DNA from: Bremerella sp. P1
GTDB lineage: Bacteria; Planctomycetota; Planctomycetia; Pirellulales; Pirellulaceae
Direction of reading: 5' to 3'
Length of the DNA stretch: 64,000 nucleotides
NCBI RefSeq assembly: GCF_028748185.1
Contig: NZ_CP118164.1
Span: 2,790,001 to 2,854,000, forward strand
The stretch's first letter is position 1, and every line of letters starts with the position of its first letter. The notes beneath the pieces are model-generated. The model did not search any database and was not told where the DNA came from. It saw only the letters and a list, made by a program, of their open reading frames with translations. A program made the translations under genes and the position numbers. Below, piece by piece: positions 49,929-58,779 of the stretch.

Positions 49929-52055
49929 CTAATCTTCGTCGTCGGCCTCGTCATCGTCGAACAGTTCGCCTTGGCCATCTTTCGGCTTTGTAGTTGCGGG
50001 GGCGTCCGCTTCGGCCGGCCGGTTCAGCATGTCGGCCAGCATCTCGTCGTCATCTTTGTCGACGATGAGCACGCCGCCACCGTAGTCGGCTTGGGTCGGA
50101 TCGACTGCCTTGCCGCTTTCGTCGAGAACCATGTCGGCCTCGGCCGTCTTCTTCTTGGCGACTTCCAGCAGCTTTTCGTAGATGTCTTCTTTGTCGGTTC
50201 CGTTGATGTCGCTGACGGCTTGGGCCACTTCGCCCAGGTACCGACGGAAGATGCTACGACGGTCGGCCTGTTGCTTCACCTTCATCCGGCGACGAAGGAA
50301 CATCCCCAGCTTACGTCCGACGGTCTGCAGCGCCAGTCGCATTTCCTTCTGGATTTCGTCGTAGCTGGCGACGGCTTCCTTGGCCTGGTTGGTAAACGGA
50401 ACCCAGACGCTGGCAATGTGCACCATGATGGTGACCGGACCGCTGGGCAAGTTGCCGCGCGACTGCGACAGGCCATACGAACGCCAGTTGGTTTGCGCGA
50501 TGGTCTTGGTGATCGCACAGTCGCCGTGCTGGAATTGCAGCGGCACGCGGTTGGCGTACCGGTAGACCTGCATCGACTGCCCTTCGTTGACGTTGACGTT
50601 CTGCATCGCTTCGAAGAGGTGGTCGATCTCTTTCGGCTTCAGCTTGTTGGGGCTCTTGCGCGTGCCGACCTTCGACTGCTTGATGATCTTGTCGGCCGCA
50701 TCGGGACCGAGGCCATTGAACGTGAGGATCAGGAACTGGCGGACCGTTCGCGCGTCGGTTTCGTACAGCAGTTCTTTGAGCAGATCCTTGGTGATCTTCT
50801 GCGTTTCGACGTTGCCGCCGTAAGCCAACGCGACTTCAATCTGGAAGGGATTACCACGGTAAACGGCTGGGGGACGCGTGGCCGCGGCGTAGAACTCGGC
50901 CGGCACGACACTATGCAGCCCTTTAAGCAGTTGCTCTTCACCGATCGGCACGATGCAGTCAGTCGTGGGATTCGAGATCTTGGTGTCTTGAATCGCCGCG
51001 TACAGGTGCTCGGCGTGATCGCGATCGATACGCTTGACCCGCATGCGCGTGCTGAGCTTGGCCTTGTCGCAGATCTGCTTGGCAATGCCCGAACTGACGC
51101 GGGAAAACGAGGTCGTCAGAAAACCGGACAGGCTCGACTCGGTCGATTCCTTGCACATCGAAACGAGTCGGCCGAGCTCGACCCCGTAAGGATGCGGTTT
51201 GATTTCGGTCGCTTCAGGCGGCAAGATGTCGGTCGATCGGCGGTAGGTCTTTTGGTGGCCGCTGGGGTCGATGTAGTGCAGCGTGACGTGCGGGTTGGCG
51301 ATCGCCGTTTGTTCGAGGTATTCGTCGACGCTGCCTTTGCCGCGCTGGTACTTGGCTTCCAGGTCGAGCGTGACGCGGGTGCCGGAAACCAACGGCTTGG
51401 GCTTGGCATCCGGCTTTTCGGGATCGTGATGGGTGACCCATTCGATGCCGTGGTCGGCGATGTACTGCTCTCCCTTTTCGCCGGGCGGGATGTCTTCGCC
51501 GTCCCCCTTGCCGTTGAGGATCTCGGGCTTGTTGACCTTGGTATCGATTCGCAGTTCGTAGTAGTGGGCAGGCTTCCTGGCACCTGTCTTGCTGACGATC
51601 TTGATCGGTTTGCCAGTGGTCAAAATGGCATACATACCGGCGGCACTAATACCGATACCCTGCTGGCCGCGGCTCATCCGCAGACGATGGAATTTCGAGC
51701 CATACAGCAGCTTGCCGAAGATCAGCGGGATTTGCTTTTTCAGAATGCCGGGCCCGTTGTCTTGGATGGCCGCTTTGTAGCGGCTTTCGCCTGTCTGTTC
51801 GACGTGCACCCAGATCTCGGGCAAGATGCCGGCTTCTTCACAGGCGTCCAGCGAGTTGTCGACGGCTTCCTTGATGGTCGTCAGCAGGGCCTTGCGCGGG
51901 TTGTCGAAACCCAGCATATGACGATTCTTGGCAAAGAACTCGCTCACCGAGATCTCGCGCTGCTTCTTGGCCATCGTTTCGGCCGTAGCGCGGCGGGGAG
52001 CAGACTTCTTACGCTTTGCGGTTCCGTTCGCAGTGGTGGTGGCGCCTTCCGACAA
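49929..52055 (-). CDS. top6B: DNA topoisomerase VI subunit B
   Basis: GHKL ATPase subunit of the type IIB topoisomerase VI, typical of archaea and plants and found in a few bacteria. ATP site motifs: EAVDNSLDA (N box), QDNGPGI (G1), GQQGIGIS (G2). Transducer motifs such as LSGFLTTSFSRVSSGIAKQI and TKTIAQTNWRSYGLSQSRGN follow. At 708 residues it is longer than archaeal versions (about 530), with an acidic C-terminal tail. TTG start with AGGAG eight bases upstream. The A subunit (Spo11-like) is not adjacent on either side. So a functional topo VI would need a distant top6A gene. Confidence 0.94.
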   Translation of the reverse strand: MSEGATTTANGTAKRKKSAPRRATAETMAKKQREISVSEFFAKNRHMLGFDNPRKALLTTIKEAVDNSLDACEEAGILPEIWVHVEQTGESRYKAAIQDNGPGILKKQIPLIFGKLLYGSKFHRLRMSRGQQGIGISAAGMYAILTTGKPIKIVSKTGARKPAHYYELRIDTKVNKPEILNGKGDGEDIPPGEKGEQYIADHGIEWVTHHDPEKPDAKPKPLVSGTRVTLDLEAKYQRGKGSVDEYLEQTAIANPHVTLHYIDPSGHQKTYRRSTDILPPEATEIKPHPYGVELGRLVSMCKESTESSLSGFLTTSFSRVSSGIAKQICDKAKLSTRMRVKRIDRDHAEHLYAAIQDTKISNPTTDCIVPIGEEQLLKGLHSVVPAEFYAAATRPPAVYRGNPFQIEVALAYGGNVETQKITKDLLKELLYETDARTVRQFLILTFNGLGPDAADKIIKQSKVGTRKSPNKLKPKEIDHLFEAMQNVNVNEGQSMQVYRYANRVPLQFQHGDCAITKTIAQTNWRSYGLSQSRGNLPSGPVTIMVHIASVWVPFTNQAKEAVASYDEIQKEMRLALQTVGRKLGMFLRRRMKVKQQADRRSIFRRYLGEVAQAVSDINGTDKEDIYEKLLEVAKKKTAEADMVLDESGKAVDPTQADYGGGVLIVDKDDDEMLADMLNRPAEADAPATTKPKDGQGELFDDDEADDED

Positions 52056-52533
52056 CGTGGAAACTCCTGAAGCAACTGATGGGGTTTCGATCTAACCTGA
52101 TCCGCTCGCCCCTCAGAAGAGAGGGTTCGGGGTAAGGGGCGAACCGGGTATCTGTTTTCCAACCCTCACCCTATCCCTCTCGCATGGAAAGAGCGAGGGG
52201 ACGCGATGCGAATTGAATCGCCGATTGTAGTAAAGTTTGTCGATTACGGGGATAGCGGCAGGATCTGGAGATTGGGGATGACTGTCACACTCGGAAGAAT
52301 AGGGGTTTTTGGCATGATGGCTTCATAAAGTCTCAGACTACCCATCCGAATAGCCGATTTAATCAACGACGGAAGGTCTGGACTTATCTGACCCGCGCAG
52401 ATTGCCGAAGTACCCAGAGGCGGCGGTTTGGACCGGTTTCCCGACAAATTCACACAACGCGAAGCTAAGAAACCCATCCACGGCCAAAAGCGTGGTTGCC
52501 CAATTGCCGCATTTGGCAGGAGCTATCAATCGG
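52056..52533. other. Intergenic region with an inverted hairpin-repeat pair
   Basis: 478 bp between divergent genes. A CTCTCCC-family pair lies at about 52106-52142 (CGCTCGCCCCTCAGAAGAGA then GGGTTCGGGGTAAGGGGCG) and about 52161-52203 (CCAACCCTCACCCTATCCC then GCGAGGGGACGCG), facing each other. No ORF called; the frames that cross it have no ribosome site. Confidence 0.7.
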
Positions 52534-52899
52534 ATGAAACGCATTGCAACAACTTGTTTGTTCGCCCTGGTCCTGACTGCAGGCTGGATGGCGGTTGGCT
52601 CGACGGCTCAGGCTAACGAGTATGCCAGCCCACCGGTTTACCCCGACATCATGAACCAGTACTACGTCGCCGATCCGTACTACGGATATCCAGCTGCGAT
52701 GTATACCGCTCCGATCACGACGCCTCCTTACGTTCCGCAAACGTACATCACGTATCCAGCACTGGATCCGCACGAGTTTCTGTATAAGCACCACCGCAAC
52801 TACTACCACTACTACAACGGTGGTCAGGGTTTCAACCGTACCAAGGTTCACTGGTACGGTGGTCGAACTTGGCTGAATCCTTACAACCCGTTCTTTTAA
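52534..52899 (+). CDS. Secreted Tyr/Pro-rich small protein
   Basis: 121 residues from MKRIATTCLF. Signal peptide about 1-27 (FALVLTAGWMAVGSTAQA). The mature part is rich in Tyr and Pro (YYVADPYYGYPAAMYTAPIT), with a C-terminal YKHHRNYYHYYNGGQGFNRT block. AGGAG eleven bases upstream. Such proteins are probable cell-surface or matrix components. Paralogous in style to the next gene, 49 bp away, but not alignable over full length. Confidence 0.7.
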   Translation: MKRIATTCLFALVLTAGWMAVGSTAQANEYASPPVYPDIMNQYYVADPYYGYPAAMYTAPITTPPYVPQTYITYPALDPHEFLYKHHRNYYHYYNGGQGFNRTKVHWYGGRTWLNPYNPFF

Positions 52900-52948
52900 T
52901 CAGAAACTGCTCGAGCCGGACCACGTCCCTCGCTTCACGTAGGAAATA

Positions 52949-53593
52949 ATGACGATGACCCAGACACGACTGATTCTCGCTCTCCTCGTCGGCCTGACCA
53001 TTGGCGGCAGCGTGCAAACGGCTGAAGCTGGTTGGCTGTGGGGACGTGGCTACAGCAACAATGCAAACGCTCAGCATGCCTCGAACTTGCCTTGGCACGG
53101 CGGCTATGCCTACGCGAACTACGAAACGCCCGTTGCCATGGTCGTTCCGCCCAACGCGAACATGCAGACGAACTACTCGTGGGGCGTGCCTTCGAGCCGC
53201 ATGACGCCTGTCTATCACCAGTTCGGTCGCGCTTACGCTGGCGGCATCACCGGTCACCCAAGTACCTTGGGTACGACCCCTTACTGGCCCAACGACACGC
53301 AGCAGTTCGGCGTTTACAACGTTCGTGGTCCTTGGACTTGGAACGCTGCTGACCTGGGTTACGGCTGGCACATGGGTTTCCACCATCGCCCACACTGGAA
53401 CAACAAGATCGGTAGCTGCCCTAACGGCAACTGCTATGGCAACGGCTACTACGGCGGCGGTGCGTACGACGTCGAAGGTGGCAATGTCATCACCGAAGAA
53501 GGCTACGTGCCTGGCAGCTACAGCGAACAGCCGATCACTCCGGCTGAAGCTCCGACGCCTGCTCCCGTGCCAGCCGCTCCGCCAGAAGCTTAG
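52949..53593 (+). CDS. Secreted Gly/Tyr/Asn-rich protein
   Basis: 214 residues. Signal peptide about 1-27 (LILALLVGLTIGGSVQTAEA). The mature part is low-complexity, with GWLWGRGYSNNANAQHASNL, HRPHWNNKIGSCPNGNCYGN and a Pro-rich acidic end (PAEAPTPAPVPAAPPEA). AGGA ribosome site before the ATG. Follows the Tyr-rich gene on the same strand, so both may be exported matrix or coat proteins. A strong terminator follows. Confidence 0.72.
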   Translation: MTMTQTRLILALLVGLTIGGSVQTAEAGWLWGRGYSNNANAQHASNLPWHGGYAYANYETPVAMVVPPNANMQTNYSWGVPSSRMTPVYHQFGRAYAGGITGHPSTLGTTPYWPNDTQQFGVYNVRGPWTWNAADLGYGWHMGFHHRPHWNNKIGSCPNGNCYGNGYYGGGAYDVEGGNVITEEGYVPGSYSEQPITPAEAPTPAPVPAAPPEA

Positions 53594-53623
53594 TCCTGAC
53601 TGGCCTCAAAGCGTGAATCAACG

Positions 53624-53660
53624 AAAGCTGAGCTCTCCAAACGAGGGCTCAGCTTTTTTT
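53624..53660 (+). terminator. Intrinsic terminator
   Basis: Stem AAAGCTGAGC/GCTCAGCTTT (53624-53633, 53647-53656) with a run of Ts to 53660. Ends the secreted-protein pair. Confidence 0.92.
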
Positions 53661-53702
53661 ATGTTCTTGCCGTTTTAGGTAAGCTGATCGCTTACGCGAC
53701 AA

Positions 53703-54545
53703 GTGAAAGCTTCGGCGATGTGGAATCGTAAGGCCAGCGAAAAAGAACGCGAGATCGACCGCCAGGTGCATGGTTTGGTCAAGCCAGCAACACGCTTTCG
53801 TGCAACGAAGCTGAAGCCTGGAGAAACACTCTCTATTACAGCGACCAAGTTTGGCGGTGCTCCTTACGCAGAAGCTGGCGAGTCCTGGCCCATGTTGGGA
53901 GATCATCCGTTTGATTTCGTCGCACAGTTCAACCTGACCGAGATCGAAGAACCGCCGACCGATGCGTACGATTTGTTTACGGTTTTTATTTGCTGGGAGG
54001 GTCTGGTCGAAGATCCGGAGAACTGCTGCCTGGTCAGGACCTACGAAAAACCGTCGGTAGAGAAAGCGGTGGAAATGCCGCGTCCCGAGGCCCACGGCCA
54101 ACAGGACTACCAGACTCAAGCGTGCGGTGTCGAGCGATGGCGAGCCGACAGTTACCCTTCACCTCTAGGAGGATGGGAACAGTTGCCGGTGTTTGAAAGC
54201 TGGCCAAAGCCACCCAAGGTTTGCGTACGTAGTTTTCGCGACGAGCTGATTCAGTTGGGTAGCAGCATCAAGTATCACTGGACCATCGGCGAGGCAGGCC
54301 AGGCTTACTCGAAAAGTCTGCGTCGCTTGGGTTACCATTGGAAGGACGGAGAGGTCACTCAAGTTGGCGGCTATCCCTTCTACGTCCATGATGCCACGCT
54401 CGAAGACGACGATTACTTTCTGCTGGCACAAATTGCCCACGAACCCAACGCCAATTTCTGCATCGGGGATGCGGCCAATTACTTGATTGCCGCTTGTAAG
54501 TCCGATCCTACCCAGTTCTGGTTCGACGCTTTTCAAACCCACTAG
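53703..54545 (+). CDS. DUF1963 (YwqG-like) protein
   Basis: 280 residues. Family features: TKFGGAPYAEAGESWPM and FDFVAQFNLTEI near residues 50 and 75, then LAQIAHEPNANFCIGDAANY towards the end, as in YwqG/DUF1963 cytoplasmic proteins of unknown function. GTG at 53703 is used; an ATG at 53718 in frame is an alternative, neither with a good ribosome site. Confidence 0.72.
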   Translation: MKASAMWNRKASEKEREIDRQVHGLVKPATRFRATKLKPGETLSITATKFGGAPYAEAGESWPMLGDHPFDFVAQFNLTEIEEPPTDAYDLFTVFICWEGLVEDPENCCLVRTYEKPSVEKAVEMPRPEAHGQQDYQTQACGVERWRADSYPSPLGGWEQLPVFESWPKPPKVCVRSFRDELIQLGSSIKYHWTIGEAGQAYSKSLRRLGYHWKDGEVTQVGGYPFYVHDATLEDDDYFLLAQIAHEPNANFCIGDAANYLIAACKSDPTQFWFDAFQTH

Positions 54546-54684
54546 AGCCTCGTACGGACGATGCACGACTATCGGTTTCCCAGTCCGAGTCGATAGCAAA
54601 CCCCCTCACCTTCTTTGAGTGTTCTTTGCTGAACCTGCCAAGTAGGAAGGTCTTCTCAGGCAATGTCTGTCTTGAGCACGAACG

Positions 54685-54722
54685 AAAACAAAAAGGCCAC
54701 GTCCGATTGCTCGTCCGTGGCC
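54685..54722 (-). terminator. Intrinsic terminator for the M56/BlaI operon
   Basis: GGCCACG/CGTGGCC stem at 54695-54701 and 54716-54722, with TTTTTGTTTTCG on the minus strand after it. Lies downstream of the M56 gene. Confidence 0.85.
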
Positions 54723-54792
54723 GTCCTCGTTGCGGTCCTCGCTTCCATTAAGCAAAAACAATTTGTCGAATAGACGCGGTTGAGGGGGCAGG

Positions 54793-56505
54793 TCACTTCA
54801 TAAGTGCGTCTAACTCGCCGATGAGACGATCGAGCATCGCATCTTGGGAACCTTGTCCATCTTTCATGGACTCAAGTTGTTCCCGCAGCATATCGCGGGC
54901 ATCTAGGGGCTGACGGCTTCCAGTACTGGTCGCAGTGCCCATGTTGCTGCTGGCGGTAGAACCTGGGGGCAATAGCTTACGATAGATGGCAGACGCTTTG
55001 CGGGATTGCCGCGCCAAATCTCGCAGGTTCTTGGCAACAAAAACCTCTTCGGTCCCGTCGGGATGTTCGATTGTGAGCGAAATGGTGTCGGGTTTTTCAA
55101 CAATCGTGATGTTGTCGCCATTGAGAGTCGCCTCCGTCGTACGCGTCCACAACTCATTGCCATTTGCATTGAGCGAACTCATCGATTGCTTCATTCTCGA
55201 CGAGTCTTCAAGTTCCATTTCGGGCCGAGTCTTGGGTTTTTGGGCGTCTTGCGGAGAATCTGTGTTGATCGATATTGAAGTTCTACCGCTCGACTGCGAC
55301 TTTGCACGAGTCATAGCGCCGCCGAAGCCAAAGCCCCCTGCGTTCCCGTCCGAGTTTCTTCCCCTGCCTGATCCGGTACCCCTGCCTGCTCCGGCACCCA
55401 GGGCGTCGGCAGATCCTGACCCTCGAGAAGTACCGCTCGCAGTTACCGAAATGTTCAGCCCGTCGGCATCCTTGTTCACCGTGAGTTCCTTGCGCTCATC
55501 CTTTTCCGCTTGTTCGGCAAGCGCAAATGGCAGGAGACCTAAAACGCCCATTGCCGTTACGGCCCAAGCGATCAACTTCGAGGGTTTGTAGTGTGCCTGA
55601 TACATGGAGGAGATCCTTTGCTTGAGACTAGAAGTCGAGCCTATCATTGCCACGGCACTAATCGGAGTTGCCGTAGCGTGTTCCGCAAGTTGTACGAGAA
55701 GACGCGCGAATTCGGCGCGATTTCCGCCGGTGTTCGCAATCGCGATACTATCGCAGGCCATTTCCTGAGACAGGAGATAGCGCCGCATAGCAATCCAAAC
55801 TAAAGGATGGAAGAAAAGTACTGCCCGAGACCAAACGAAAAAGCGATTCCATGCTAAATCGCCGCGGGCCAAGTGCGCCAGCTCGTGGGCCAAAGATAAT
55901 CGCAGCTCTGACATCGAACACGATTCAAGCCACTGCTTCGGGAGAAGTATGATCGATTGTTTTTTTCTACTGAGCAAACAGGGACTATTCGTTCCTGGTA
56001 CCAATCGAACCTCTGGAACAACCTTTAGGCCTAACTTGCGACTCATGGCTCGTACATTCTGAACGAGCAGGCTAGTTGCCAGGGTGGAAGTCGACTTCTG
56101 TAGTTTCTTTCGGACCTGCCGGCCGCTCTCCCAAATGGATATCGCGCACGCGATGAAGCCTATGAGCCAAATCGCAAACAGGAGAAGCGCTAACGGCGGT
56201 ATGGATGATTGCCAAGAATCCGTAGCAATGGCTGAAAGTGGGACATCGACAGAATTGCTTGTTGCCGTACTTACGGTCGGCTCGGCAGATGCTGGGAGTA
56301 GTGGAAGTGGAATGGAGAGAGGTATTATTGCAATGGCGATTTTGAGAAACGCTAATCGCCAAAGCCAATTTCGCCAGCTTGGTGGCATGGACTTCCATTG
56401 GTAATCGATCAGCAAGGCAATGAGGATGACAATCGTGCCTTGCCAGGTTACTCGCCAAATAATATCGAACCAGGCCGAAAGGAATTGAGCCAGGAAATCA
56501 ATCAT
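54793..56505 (-). CDS. M56-family (BlaR1-type) membrane metallopeptidase
   Basis: 570 residues. Four or more helices at the N-terminal part (two near 1-70, then about 100-125 and 310-330). Zn site HELAHLARGD at about residue 206 and the downstream QEMACDSIAI Glu. This is the antirepressor-type peptidase that in BlaR1/MecR1 relays a signal to cleave or release the BlaI repressor. The C-terminal domain is unlike the beta-lactam sensor: a Gly/Arg-rich low-complexity linker, then a short beta region (TTEATLNGDNITIVEKPDTI). So the ligand is unknown. Coupled to blaI by a 4-base overlap. Confidence 0.88.
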   Translation of the reverse strand: MIDFLAQFLSAWFDIIWRVTWQGTIVILIALLIDYQWKSMPPSWRNWLWRLAFLKIAIAIIPLSIPLPLLPASAEPTVSTATSNSVDVPLSAIATDSWQSSIPPLALLLFAIWLIGFIACAISIWESGRQVRKKLQKSTSTLATSLLVQNVRAMSRKLGLKVVPEVRLVPGTNSPCLLSRKKQSIILLPKQWLESCSMSELRLSLAHELAHLARGDLAWNRFFVWSRAVLFFHPLVWIAMRRYLLSQEMACDSIAIANTGGNRAEFARLLVQLAEHATATPISAVAMIGSTSSLKQRISSMYQAHYKPSKLIAWAVTAMGVLGLLPFALAEQAEKDERKELTVNKDADGLNISVTASGTSRGSGSADALGAGAGRGTGSGRGRNSDGNAGGFGFGGAMTRAKSQSSGRTSISINTDSPQDAQKPKTRPEMELEDSSRMKQSMSSLNANGNELWTRTTEATLNGDNITIVEKPDTISLTIEHPDGTEEVFVAKNLRDLARQSRKASAIYRKLLPPGSTASSNMGTATSTGSRQPLDARDMLREQLESMKDGQGSQDAMLDRLIGELDALMK

Positions 56506-56909
56506 TTCTTCCTCCCCTTATCCTTTTTGGCCTGCTTCGCCTCGAGATCTTCGACCAACGATTTCAATTGAGCCAACTCTTCTGGATCAACTTCCTTCTG
56601 GTCCTGCAAATAGGCGACAACGGGAGAAACCGATCCGCCGAGCATCTTTTGAACAAAATCACCCACAAGTCGAGGTAATAGCTCAGATACCGAGACACGT
56701 GGAGAGTAGTGGTTGACGCCTTTGATAGAACGTCGCGTCACGCATCCCTTGGCCCGCAACCGTTCGAGGGTTGTCAGGATGGTTGTCCGTGCCTGACCTG
56801 TTTTGTCGGCCAGATGTTCCACTAACGTTCGAACGGAAACAGGCTGTAGTTCTTCTACCGCTTGAAGCAGTTCGAGTTCAACTTTGCCGAGAGGTTTGCG
56901 CTGCGACAT
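56502..56909 (-). CDS. BlaI/MecI/CopY-family repressor
   Basis: 135-residue winged-helix repressor: KVELELLQAVEELQPVSVRT, then LADKTGQARTTILTTLERLR as the recognition helix, then KGCVTRRSIKGVNHYSPRVS. The C-terminal helices form the dimer and include the likely cleavage region. ATG preceded by AAGG eight bases upstream. The gene leads the operon, with the operators and promoter in front. Likely controls its own transcription and that of the M56 gene. Confidence 0.92.
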   Translation of the reverse strand: MSQRKPLGKVELELLQAVEELQPVSVRTLVEHLADKTGQARTTILTTLERLRAKGCVTRRSIKGVNHYSPRVSVSELLPRLVGDFVQKMLGGSVSPVVAYLQDQKEVDPEELAQLKSLVEDLEAKQAKKDKGRKK

Positions 56910-56925
56910 TGCTTTCGCCTTTTGT

Positions 56926-56941
56926 GACTACTGTTGTAGTC
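56926..56941. promoter_or_regulatory. BlaI-type operator, downstream site
   Basis: GACTAC-N4-GTAGTC palindrome, typical of BlaI/CopY-family sites. Sits across the probable transcription start of blaI, 30 bp (three helical turns) from the other copy. Confidence 0.85.
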
Positions 56942-56943
56942 GG

Positions 56944-56973
56944 ATCATAGAGGATGACTACAGCAGTAGTCAA
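56944..56973 (-). promoter_or_regulatory. Promoter of the BlaI-M56 operon
   Basis: On the minus strand TTGACT (56973-56968), 18-bp spacer, TATGAT (56949-56944), both 5/6 matches. The upstream operator overlaps the -35, the other lies after the -10, so repressor binding would block it. Confidence 0.75.
56956..56971. promoter_or_regulatory. BlaI-type operator, upstream site
   Basis: GACTAC-N4-GTAGTC palindrome overlapping the -35 element of the blaI promoter. Same half-sites as the copy at 56926. Confidence 0.85.
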
Positions 56974-57549
56974 TCGATTTGTATGAGAAAACGCGAAATT
57001 TTCGAGAGGAAGATTTGGTGTGAGAACGTCTCTGTAGAAAGCTCAGGCCTCGCCTTCTTGCCCCATTTCTCGAGCGCTCCGATGGCTCGAACGCGTGAAC
57101 CAGCCCCTTGGCGAGAAAGAACTCGACAGGCTCCGTGAATGCGTCAGCCTCGGTTGCCCAGCGGTCAGGCCCAAACGACACGCTCCGCCCCAGAGGACGT
57201 CCTTGAAAAGACCGAAACATCAAGAGATCCCCGTCCCCTTGAATCGCCCATGAATTCATCGCGCCAGCGAAGCATTGCTATCGGTTTCCCGCATCCGGAT
57301 CCGAAAATTCTGCTAGCCACTTGCCTGGATATCTCACAACGCGAATGATGTTGTCGACTCGATAACCAACCACCTCGCCTCCTCCCGGTGTTTCTTTCCG
57401 AGTCTGCCGAATATGCCGGTTTCTCCGGGCAAAAACGGCCCCTTTCGAAATTTCGCGCTGCCGGTCCGCACTTTGGCACGGCAAGTGAATTTATGTCTCT
57501 CAACAACCATTCACCCCTCAGGAAAACCTTTCACACAAAGAACCAAGCC
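56974..57549. other. Intergenic region, no intact gene
   Basis: 576 bp. The minus-strand frames in it (for instance a stretch reading VVGYRVDNIIRVVRYPGKWL near 57310-57370) look protein-like but are broken and lack a ribosome site; they might be a decayed gene. Nothing else was recognised. Confidence 0.4.
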
Positions 57550-57657
57550 ATGCTCGAATTCCAAACCATGTTGATCTTCTTCGGTGCTTCGATCGCGATC
57601 GTGCTGGGCGTGCACGTCTCTCGTCCACTCAAGGCGACGAACCCGTTTGGTAGCTAG
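57550..57657 (+). CDS. Possible 35-residue membrane peptide
   Basis: MLEFQTMLIFFGASIAIVLG, then VHVSRPLKATNPFGS: one hydrophobic helix with a basic C-terminal end. Weak ribosome site (AAGAACCAAGCC). It could be a real small protein or chance; no homologue is known to me. Confidence 0.35.
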   Translation: MLEFQTMLIFFGASIAIVLGVHVSRPLKATNPFGS

Positions 57658-58425
57658 TTCGAGCAGCCGCGAGCGGCTGGTCGAGACAAATGCTTCCAGC
57701 CAGTTCATTTCCCAAGAGTCCTTTACCCCCGCTTCCCAAGGACGACTCAGTTGTTGCCTCCACGCGACCCATCGGACCGTGCCTACCGGTCCTATTCTTC
57801 CGAGACAAAGTGTCTGCCGATAGCAAACGGCCTGCTACGCATGCTGGGGCTACCGGTGACATCAGATAGTGTCTTCTCGCGGTTTCTAAAACGCCGCCAG
57901 CCGTGCCCGGCTTATGTGCCGGTACGAAGACGCCGGGCGAGAAAGCGCTTGGGCTAGATTCCCACCGGCTGTAACAGCGATCGACAAAACTTCGGTGTGC
58001 CACTGGTCTCTGGCCAGTGCTTTAGTAATAGGGTTTCGCTTGCCTGCGGCTTACCCTGTTCGCACTGGCCAGAGGTGAGTGGCACACCACGAGGGGTTTG
58101 ACACGCTGATTCTCATCGGACTGTGTCGGCACGTGGAGAGTACGGCTCGAATAGCATCGTTTGAGTGCCCAGACCCATTCGTCATTGCTTGGGAAAAGGT
58201 AGGCAACGTGGAACGGACCAACGGGGAAGCGTTGGCCTTAATCGACGAGTTGGCCGAGACGCAAGCGTCGTAGGAAGCCATCGTGCAGCGGAACTTGGAT
58301 TCAGTGGTCCGGTGGCAATATGCCGACGGTACGCCTGACCCCCTTGGGCCGCGGGGAGAGATGGAGTTGTTCGACAAAAGAAGAAAGGGAAGGAGAAGCG
58401 AGTCCCCTCCCCTTCAGAGAGTTCA
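57658..58425. other. Intergenic region with dispersed repeat
   Basis: 768 bp holding the inverted repeat at 57995-58087 and nothing else I can support. The minus- and plus-strand frames across it have no ribosome site and their composition is not protein-like. Confidence 0.5.
57995..58087. repeat. Inverted CACTGGCCAGAG dispersed repeat with structured spacer
   Basis: Left arm 57995-58020 and right arm 58062-58087, 26 bp each with few mismatches, read GTGTGCCACTG... and ...AGTGGCACAC. The 41-bp spacer has its own AGGGT/ACCCT pair. A single arm copy is at 39492-39517. Confidence 0.85.
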
Positions 58426-58602
58426 CTACTTATTACCGCGTGATACCAGCATGAAGACTTGGATCCCGAAGACCGCCAAGCCAATCGGTGCGCAGATGAG
58501 GCCAGTGGTACGCATGTTGGGATCGGCGACGATTAAGTAACCACCCAGTGCAGCACAGGCTAGTCCAAGAAACGCCCACCAGACGCGATACATTACTTTC
58601 AT
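58426..58602 (-). CDS. 58-residue membrane protein
   Basis: Short gene read directly from the sequence: MKVMYRVWWAFLGLACAALG, then GYLIVADPNMRTTGLICAPI, ending GLAVFGIQVFMLVSRGNK. Two transmembrane helices (about 8-26 and 34-52). AGAGGA ten bases upstream of the ATG. No family recognised. It is a monocistronic minus-strand gene after the repeats, before the ExbB/ExbD operon's TPR gene. Confidence 0.65.
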   Translation of the reverse strand: MKVMYRVWWAFLGLACAALGGYLIVADPNMRTTGLICAPIGLAVFGIQVFMLVSRGNK

Positions 58603-58779
58603 GTTGCGATAGTCCTCTTAAGTTGGCAGAAGAAGCGAGGCAGAACAGCCTGCGGTAGGAGGAACGGCCGCTCTGGGCAGTGCTTTGGAAACGAAAGTCC
58701 CCTCGGGGGGTGTTTAATCTACACTGGAGAGGTGTCGATTGCACGCGCTAAGATGTTGAAAAGAGCGAGAAAGCCTTAA

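Noticed and set aside
49971-52070. 699-codon plus-strand frame opposite top6B
   Set aside because: It mirrors the real gene almost end to end, no ribosome site, Val/Arg/Gln-rich product with no domain.
56945-57259. 104-codon minus-strand frame
   Set aside because: It runs into the blaI operators and has no ribosome site; more likely non-coding or a decayed remnant.
57629-58377. Minus-strand frames of 124 and 108 codons
   Set aside because: They cross the dispersed repeat, lack ribosome sites and have no protein-like pattern.
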